A stretch of 64,000 bases of DNA from Micromonospora sp. C28SCA-DRY-2 (GTDB lineage: Bacteria; Actinomycetota; Actinomycetes; Mycobacteriales; Micromonosporaceae), in NCBI RefSeq assembly GCF_030519475.1, contig NZ_JAUMKD010000009.1:124001-188000 (forward strand), read 5' to 3'. Made by a program: the position numbers and the translations under genes. The stretch's first letter is position 1. Each line of letters begins with the position of its first letter. The notes beneath the pieces are model-generated. The model was not told the DNA's origin, made no database searches, and saw nothing but the letters and a program-made list of their open reading frames with translations. Below are positions 58,763 to 64,000 of this stretch, in pieces.

Positions 58763-59776
58763 TCACCCTACCCGCGTGCGGTACCGGGTGTCCGCGCCAG
58801 ATCCGGGGACACCGCACTCGGGTCCGCTGACCCAGGCCCACCGGGCACCGGAGTTGTCGGTGAAGCGCACCACCAGCGCCGGCTGCCCCTGGAACCGGGC
58901 GTAGTCGACCACCTCGACCACCAGCGGCCCGGCGCCGTGCTCGGTGCCGATGTCGCCCAGGCAGGCGGTCAGCGCGGCCTGGTCGGCGAGCCGGTCGAGA
59001 CCGCCCGGGGCGGCCATCCGCCCGCCCTCCGCGTCGACCCGGGCCGGGGCGCCGCTGCCGAACGGCACGGCCTTCAGCGTGGACAGGCCGCCGAGCGTCT
59101 CGGGGGTGTAGTCCGTCCCGCTGCGCTGCTGGGCGCCGGAGGCGCCGGCCGCCGCCGGACCGGCCGCCTCGGGCGCGGTCCGGCCCTCGGCGCTGTCGCT
59201 CAGCGCCGTTCCGGCCGCCCCGTCCTCCGACCGGTTACCGGCGAGCTGGTTCACGCCGAGCCCGACCGCGGCGATCGACACCGCGGCGACCGCCACCGGA
59301 CCGGCGAGCCGGGTGAACCGGCGCCGCCGCCGGCCCGGGCCGGTCGCCGCGCCGCGCCCCGGCTCCGATCGGGGTACGCCGGCCGGGCGCCGCCCGGAGC
59401 CACCCACCGGCTGCGCCGGCACGACCGCCGGCGCGGCGGCGGTGTCCGGCTCGGCGGACACCGCGCGCGACCCGGTGGCCGCGGTGGGGTCGGCCGGAGT
59501 CTCGTCGGACGGTACGTCGACGGGCTGCGCGGCGAGGGCGGCCAGGATCCGGTCGGTCACCGCCGCCGGCATCGGCTCGGGCGATTCGCCCCAGCCGGCC
59601 AGGTCGGCGCGGACCCCGGCCACGGCCGCGGCCAGCAGCGCGTACGCCTCGGACCAGGCGGGGTCCTCGGTGACCAGCCGGGCGACGGTGGCCTCCTCGG
59701 GGGTGCCCTCCAGCGCCCCGCCGACGTAGTCGGCGAGCAGGTCGTGGTCGACCTCGCTGAAGCCCCCGGCGCTCAC
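58763..59776 (-). CDS. anti-sigma factor of SigM, membrane-bound
   Basis: 337 residues. An N-terminal cytoplasmic helical region (DHDLLADYVGGALEGTPEEATVARLVTEDPAWSEAYALLAAAVAGVR) is followed by a Pro/Ala-rich linker, one transmembrane helix (FTRLAGPVAVAAVSIAAVGLGVNQL) and an extracytoplasmic domain of about 140 residues. The zinc-type HxxxCxxC is not visible. The GTG at 59776 overlaps the sigM TGA (GTGA), so the two are translationally coupled, the usual arrangement. It should sequester SigM until a signal. Confidence 0.85.
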   Translation of the reverse strand: MSAGGFSEVDHDLLADYVGGALEGTPEEATVARLVTEDPAWSEAYALLAAAVAGVRADLAGWGESPEPMPAAVTDRILAALAAQPVDVPSDETPADPTAATGSRAVSAEPDTAAAPAVVPAQPVGGSGRRPAGVPRSEPGRGAATGPGRRRRRFTRLAGPVAVAAVSIAAVGLGVNQLAGNRSEDGAAGTALSDSAEGRTAPEAAGPAAAGASGAQQRSGTDYTPETLGGLSTLKAVPFGSGAPARVDAEGGRMAAPGGLDRLADQAALTACLGDIGTEHGAGPLVVEVVDYARFQGQPALVVRFTDNSGARWAWVSGPECGVPGSGADTRYRTRVG

Positions 59777-60549
59777 GCGTCCTCCTGGTTGGCATCCCGC
59801 CGGGATCGTCCCGACCCCGATCCGACGCCCTCGGGAGCCCGGGGGTTCCCGAGGGTGACACCCGGCACGTCCGGCTCCGGCCCGCCCGCCGGCTGTCCGG
59901 GCCGGGCGGTGGTTCGCGGCCGGAGGTGACCGAGCATGGTGGCCAGCCGCGCCCGGCCCCGGGCGCACCGGCTCTTCACCGTCCCCTCGGCCACGCCGAG
60001 CATCCGGGCGACCTCGGCCACCGGGTAGCCCTGCACGTCGACCAGGACCAGCGCGGCCCGCTGCTCGACCGGCAACGCGGCGAGGGCGTCGCGGACGACC
60101 AGCGCGGTGTCGTGGTCCGGTGCCGGCGCGGCCGGCTCGACGCCGCCGGTGGCGGACCCGGACTCCCGGTCGTGCACCCCGTCCGGCAGCGGCACGGTCG
60201 GATGCGCTCGGCGGCGCCGGATCCGGTCCAGGCAGGCGTTCACCACGATCCGGTGCAGCCAGGTGGTGACTGCCGAGTCGCCGCGGAAGCGGGCCGCGGC
60301 GCGGTGCGCCGAGAGCAGCGCGTCCTGGAGGGCGTCCGCGGCCTCCTCGCGGTCGCCGAGGGTACGCAGGGCGACCGCCCAGAGCCGGTCCCGGTGCCGG
60401 CGGAACAGCTCGGCGAAGGCGTCCCGGTCGCCGGCCACGTGGGCGTGCAGCAGGTCCAGGTCGCTGGCCTCGGCCGGTGACGACGCGAGCGGCGGGCCAC
60501 CCGTGGTGCCCGCCGACCCGTCCGCCCGCTCGCCGTGCCCGGTCATCAT
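59773..60549 (-). CDS. sigM: ECF RNA polymerase sigma factor SigM
   Basis: 258 residues. Region 2: DRDAFAELFRRHRDRLWAVALRTLGDREEAADALQDALLSAHRAAARFRGDSAVTTWLHRIVVNACLDRIRRRRA. Region 4: ALAALPVEQRAALVLVDVQGYPVAEVARMLGVAEGTVKSRCARGRARLATML. A ~50-residue Pro/Gly-rich tail follows, longer than typical. Position next to murJ and trxBA is that of sigM in mycobacteria. Coupled with its anti-sigma factor. Confidence 0.93.
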   Translation of the reverse strand: MMTGHGERADGSAGTTGGPPLASSPAEASDLDLLHAHVAGDRDAFAELFRRHRDRLWAVALRTLGDREEAADALQDALLSAHRAAARFRGDSAVTTWLHRIVVNACLDRIRRRRAHPTVPLPDGVHDRESGSATGGVEPAAPAPDHDTALVVRDALAALPVEQRAALVLVDVQGYPVAEVARMLGVAEGTVKSRCARGRARLATMLGHLRPRTTARPGQPAGGPEPDVPGVTLGNPRAPEGVGSGSGRSRRDANQEDA

Positions 60550-60589
60550 CGCGTCCGGCGGAGGCGACGCCCGGGGTGCGACGAGCGGC

Positions 60590-62191
60590 TCACGAACCCT
60601 GGACCTTGATCTCCTGCACGCCGACCTTGTAGCCGCCGTCGCTGTCCGGCAGCTCGGTGATCCAGAAGAGCAGGTAGCGGTACTTCTGTTCGGCGTTGAA
60701 GCCGGTGAAGGTCATGGTGGTGCCGTCGTGCTCCTCGAATGCCCGACCGACCGGCTTCTGCTGGTAGTCGGCGACGAGCTGGGCGTCACCGGCCTTGGTC
60801 GACGGGTGCTCGGTGGTGCCGTGGAAGAGCTGGGCGGAGGCGCCCTGGGCGGAGAGCAGGACCTGCACCGACTTCACGTTGCGCTCGGAGCCGAGGTCGA
60901 TCCAGACCCCCATGCCCTTCTTGAGGTTGCCGAAGTTGGCGGCCCGCCGGTAGGTCTGCGTCTCCCAGCCCTCGTCCTCGTCACCGTCGAACACCTTGTC
61001 GGCGTTCTTGACCTCGGTCCGGTCTCCGTCCGGGTCGATGATCTGAGCTCTGGTGATCTTGATCGGGCCCACGGCGGGAGCCGGGCTGGCGTCGTCGGCG
61101 GGAGCGCTGGAGGTGGGCTGGGCGACCGGGTTGGTCTGCGGGTCCTTGTCGTCGCCGCCGAGCGCGCTGATGCCGATCAGCAGGCCGACCAGGGCGACGG
61201 CGAGCAGGCCGGCGATGCCGATGGCCACCTTGCGACCGCCGGCGGCGGCCAGCGGCGACGGCTCGTCGCCGGTGTCCGCGGCGAACCGCAGCGGGCCGCT
61301 GTTGTCCAGGTACTGCTCGTCGGCGGGCACGTCGAGCCGGGCCAGTTCGGCCGCCAGCACGTCCGAGGAGGGCGGCGCGACCTCGGCGTCGAGCAGGTCC
61401 ATGGTCAGGTCGTCGAGGTACGCCGGCACGCCGGCCCGGACCTGCCGGGGCGCGGCGAGCGCGCCGGTCGCGTCGCGCACCGCGTCCGGGATGGCGGCCC
61501 GGCCGTGGCCGGCGGTGGCGCCGCGCAGCGGGGCCTCGGTGTGCGGCCAGTGCCCGGTCAGCGCGAAGTAGAGGATGCCGCCGACCGCCCGGACGTCGCT
61601 CTCCTGGCTGTCGTCGCCGTCGGTGCGCGCGTCGGCCAGCACCACGCGGCCGTCGTCGCTGATCATCACCGTGCCGGGGTGGACGTTGCCGTGCACCATG
61701 TCGGTGGCGTGCACGGCGGCCAGCGCGCTGGCGACGGCGTTGCCGATGGTGGTCGCCCGGGCCCCGTCGAGCGGGCCGTCGGCGACCAGTTCGCGCAGCG
61801 ACCGGCCGTCGACCCACTCGCGGACCACGTACGCCCGCTCGCCCTCGTCGATCGCGTCGTAGACGCCGACCAGGTTGGGGTGGATGACCCGGCTGGCCGC
61901 GACGGCGGCCTGGAGCATCTCGGTGGCGGACTCGCCGCCCGGGTAGCGCAGCACGACCGCGACGGGACGGCGCAGTACGACGTCGACCCCGCGCCAGACC
62001 AGCCGGCCCGCGCTGTCGTTGTTGATGTGCTCGACCAGCTCGTAACGCTCGGCGAGGATCTCACCGGCCGTGGGAGCACCGAAGGTCATGACCGGAGGAG
62101 CGCTCTCGTCCGCGTCCTGACCCTCGCCGACCTGGGTCACCCGTCCTCCCTCGGTGATCGTGTCGATCGATGGACCCGCGCTGCTGGGCAT
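60590..62191 (-). CDS. pseudokinase of the peptidoglycan pathway (MviN C-terminal-like)
   Basis: 533 residues. A Ser/Thr-kinase-like fold spans about residues 45-300, but key residues are lost: the Lys of the VAIK motif reads PVAVVLR, HRD is HGN (MVHGNVHPGT), and DFG is replaced by ADA. A membrane helix (KVAIGIAGLLAVALVGLLIGISALGG) and a C-terminal carbohydrate-binding-like domain (TYRRAANFGNLKKGMGVWIDLGSERNVKSVQVLLSA) follow. In M. tuberculosis this module is fused to MviN and recruits FhaA; here it is a separate gene next to murJ. It probably regulates lipid II flipping by binding, not by phosphorylation. Confidence 0.88.
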   Translation of the reverse strand: MPSSAGPSIDTITEGGRVTQVGEGQDADESAPPVMTFGAPTAGEILAERYELVEHINNDSAGRLVWRGVDVVLRRPVAVVLRYPGGESATEMLQAAVAASRVIHPNLVGVYDAIDEGERAYVVREWVDGRSLRELVADGPLDGARATTIGNAVASALAAVHATDMVHGNVHPGTVMISDDGRVVLADARTDGDDSQESDVRAVGGILYFALTGHWPHTEAPLRGATAGHGRAAIPDAVRDATGALAAPRQVRAGVPAYLDDLTMDLLDAEVAPPSSDVLAAELARLDVPADEQYLDNSGPLRFAADTGDEPSPLAAAGGRKVAIGIAGLLAVALVGLLIGISALGGDDKDPQTNPVAQPTSSAPADDASPAPAVGPIKITRAQIIDPDGDRTEVKNADKVFDGDEDEGWETQTYRRAANFGNLKKGMGVWIDLGSERNVKSVQVLLSAQGASAQLFHGTTEHPSTKAGDAQLVADYQQKPVGRAFEEHDGTTMTFTGFNAEQKYRYLLFWITELPDSDGGYKVGVQEIKVQGS

Positions 62192-62627
62192 GTGGCTTCC
62201 CGCTCTGTCTTTCAGGGGCCGGCCGACCGGTGTCGGCGCGAGCGCCGGTGCCTGCCGTACCCGTCGAGAGCGACCTTACCCGGCTGGGCCGTCTCCCCGA
62301 CATGTCATCTTCCCGCCGCACCCAGCGAGGTTTCGGGAGTAGACGAGCTCGTCCGGTTACGACCGTTGTCAACCACGTTGCTGGCACATGTACTAGCCAA
62401 TCTAGAGGTAGACCGCAAGGGCTCGACGCAGGGGCCGGAACGGTGTCGCGGCCGCGTCGATGTCCGGGGGGTTCCCGACGAACGGGGCGCCATACTCAGC
62501 CGTCCGGTTGGTTATCCACAGCCCGATCCGGTGACTGAGCGGGGAATCGCGGAGTTATCCACAGGCGCATCCCCAGGCTGGTGATCCACCGTCACGCTTC
62601 GTACCGGCGGGTAGGGCCGGGCGGCGG
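62192..62627. promoter_or_regulatory. intergenic region with DnaA boxes upstream of the pseudokinase
   Basis: 436 bp between murJ and the pseudokinase. It holds two perfect TTATCCACA boxes (62512-62520, 62555-62563) and TGATCCACC (62582-62590). An AT-richer patch (about 62380-62410, ACATGTACTAGCCAATCTAGAGG) may hold the pseudokinase promoter. No gene is seen. Confidence 0.5.
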
Positions 62628-64000
62628 TCAGCGGCCGAGCCGGCGCCGGACCATCCCGACCACCTCGGTGATCTCACCGATCCGCAGCGCCATGGCCAGA
62701 CCGAGATAGGTACCGCCGATCACCGCCCCGCCGATCACCAACTGGGCCAGCGCCTGGGCGCGGCTCGGCGTGTCGTCGCCGGGCAGCAGGGCGACCACCA
62801 GCAGGCCGACCAGGGCCGCGCCGAGCGCGGCGACCGCGACCCGGGCCAGGGTGCGGGTGATCGCGCCGAGCCCGATCCGGCCCACCCGGGGCCGCAGCAG
62901 CCAGGCGGAGGCGATCGCGGCGGCCAGGTAGGAGACCGCGTTGCCGATCATCATTCCGGCGGCCGCGAAGTGCGCGGCGAAGGCGGCGAAGAGAATGATC
63001 TGGACTCCGATCCGCAGCGCCACCACCGGAATGTTGATCAGCGCCGGGGTGCGGGTGTCGGGGAGCGCGTAGAAGGCGAAGGTGAACAGCTGGCTGATCG
63101 CGAACGGCACCAGCGCGAGCGCGGCGACCAGCAGCACCAGCGAGGTGTCGGCGGCGTTGTCGTCGCTGAACGCGCCGTAGCGGAACAGCGTCACCGACAG
63201 CGGGGTGGCCAGCACCGCGTAGCAGACGGCGATCGGGGCGAGCACCGCCGAGACGGTGCGGGTGCCCCGGGACAGGTCGGCGGCGAGGTCGGCGTACCGG
63301 CCGTCGGCGGCGGCCGCGCTCATCCGGGGCATCAGCGCGGTGATGATCGAGACGGCGATGATGCCGTGCGCCATCATCAGCAGCAGGAAGACGTTGTTGT
63401 AGATCAGCGCGCCGGCGTCCCCGTCACCCGCCCGGTTCAGCAGGTTGAAGAGCACGATCAGGCCGATCTGGCTGACCGCGACGTAGCAGAACATCCAGGC
63501 GCCGAGGCGGCCCAGCTCGGCCAGGCCCAGCGCCCGGAAGTCGAACCGGAACCGCCACCGGAAGCCCACCTTGCGCAGCGCCGGCAGCAGGCCGGCGGCC
63601 TGGATCGCCACGCCGAGCAGGGTGCCGCCACCGATCAGCAGGATCCGCCCGGTGGTCATCTGCTCCGGCCGGATGATCTCGGCGCCGAAGATCGCGATGT
63701 AGAGCCCGGCGGTGGCGATCACCACGATGTTGTTCAGGATCGGCGCCCACATCGGGGCGGCGAAGTGCCCCCGGGTGTTGAGCACCGCGCTGATCAGCGC
63801 GCTGAGGCCGGTGAAGAAGATCATCGGCAGCATCAGGTACGACAGGTTGGTGACGAGTTCCTGGTAAGCCTCGCCGCGGTTGTCGCTGGTGTAGAGCATG
63901 GTGAGCAGCGACGCGGCGGCCACGGCGAGCAGCGCGGCCGCGGCCAGGGTGACCACCGCGAGGGTGAGCAGCCGCTGGGCGTACGCCTGACCGCCGTCGG
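62628..64000 (-). CDS. murJ: lipid II flippase MurJ/MviN (partial, N-terminus beyond right edge)
   Basis: The window holds about the last 457 residues of a MATE-like flippase with ~12 hydrophobic segments. Landmarks: LSYLMLPMIFFTGLSALISAVLNTRGHFAAPMWAPILNNIVVI, LGVAIQAAGLLPALRKVGFRWRF, FVFAISQLFTFAFYALPDTRTPALIN-like segment and the C-terminal GLAMALRIGEITEVVGMVRRRLGR. The frame runs in without stop to the edge (DGGQAYAQRLLTLAVV), so a start at 63956 is only apparent. No kinase domain is attached; that is the adjacent gene. Confidence 0.93.
   Translation of the reverse strand, partial: DGGQAYAQRLLTLAVVTLAAAALLAVAAASLLTMLYTSDNRGEAYQELVTNLSYLMLPMIFFTGLSALISAVLNTRGHFAAPMWAPILNNIVVIATAGLYIAIFGAEIIRPEQMTTGRILLIGGGTLLGVAIQAAGLLPALRKVGFRWRFRFDFRALGLAELGRLGAWMFCYVAVSQIGLIVLFNLLNRAGDGDAGALIYNNVFLLLMMAHGIIAVSIITALMPRMSAAAADGRYADLAADLSRGTRTVSAVLAPIAVCYAVLATPLSVTLFRYGAFSDDNAADTSLVLLVAALALVPFAISQLFTFAFYALPDTRTPALINIPVVALRIGVQIILFAAFAAHFAAAGMMIGNAVSYLAAAIASAWLLRPRVGRIGLGAITRTLARVAVAALGAALVGLLVVALLPGDDTPSRAQALAQLVIGGAVIGGTYLGLAMALRIGEITEVVGMVRRRLGR

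Overview
The window is a very GC-rich actinobacterial chromosome segment centred on the replication origin. The gene order murJ, pseudokinase, sigM, anti-sigma, trxB, trxA, cwlM, GNAT, aminotransferase, ddl, parB, parA, rsmG, jag, yidC, yidD, rnpA, rpmH, dnaA, oriC, dnaN, gnd, recF, DUF721, gyrB, gyrA, DUF3566, tRNA-Ile, DLW-39, tRNA-Ala is the conserved actinomycete origin neighbourhood. The split of the MurJ flippase and pseudokinase into two genes, the YqeC-type gnd between dnaN and recF, and the base composition suggest the Micromonosporaceae (Micromonospora or a close relative); this assignment is an inference.

Layout. 1-24.9 kb is accessory or housekeeping-accessory DNA: a WYL regulator facing an epoxide hydrolase / AlkZ-like protein pair; a MacB/FtsX-type ABC exporter with debris of broken genes upstream; an HxlR/SDR pair; proS; a CBS protein; sufE; a FrnE-like DsbA; a YbaK-type deacylase; a NmrA-like protein; a GAP-family membrane protein; an MFS exporter behind a MerR-type promoter; a 1493-residue P-type ATPase; an MBL-fold hydrolase; and a second CBS protein. 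24.0-27.7 kb is a less GC-rich block with an aldo/keto reductase and its HxlR regulator, a degenerate gene, a second, strongly divergent ribosomal protein uL11 gene overlapping a zinc-finger gene, a GNAT, and a dead tyrosine integrase abutting the 3' end of tRNA-Ala(TGC). This block looks like the remains of an element integrated at the tRNA. 27.7-42.3 kb holds the two tRNAs, gyrase, recF, dnaN, oriC and dnaA. 42.6-49.2 kb is the rightward rpmH-rnpA-yidD-yidC-jag-rsmG and parA-parB block. 49.2-51.55 kb is a gene-poor stretch with three perfect parS sites, DnaA boxes and two kinds of tandem repeat. 51.55-64 kb is the cell-wall/redox block ending in a murJ gene cut by the window edge.

How it works together. 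DnaA binds a dense oriC array, including helically phased TTGTCCACC-type boxes; further DnaA-box clusters lie between gyrB and gyrA, upstream of dnaA, beside parS and upstream of the pseudokinase. ParB loads at five perfect parS sites (two inside the parA coding sequence) and ParA segregates the origin. SigM and its anti-sigma factor lie beside the thioredoxin pair and the cell-wall genes (cwlM, murJ, pseudokinase), as in mycobacteria.

The most striking observation is the uL11 paralogue at 25882-26313. All four prolines of the N-terminal loop that thiopeptide antibiotics and the stringent-response factor rely on are replaced, while the rRNA-binding C-terminal domain is kept. It has its own promoter with a perfect inverted repeat between -35 and -10, and is translationally coupled to a small zinc-finger protein.
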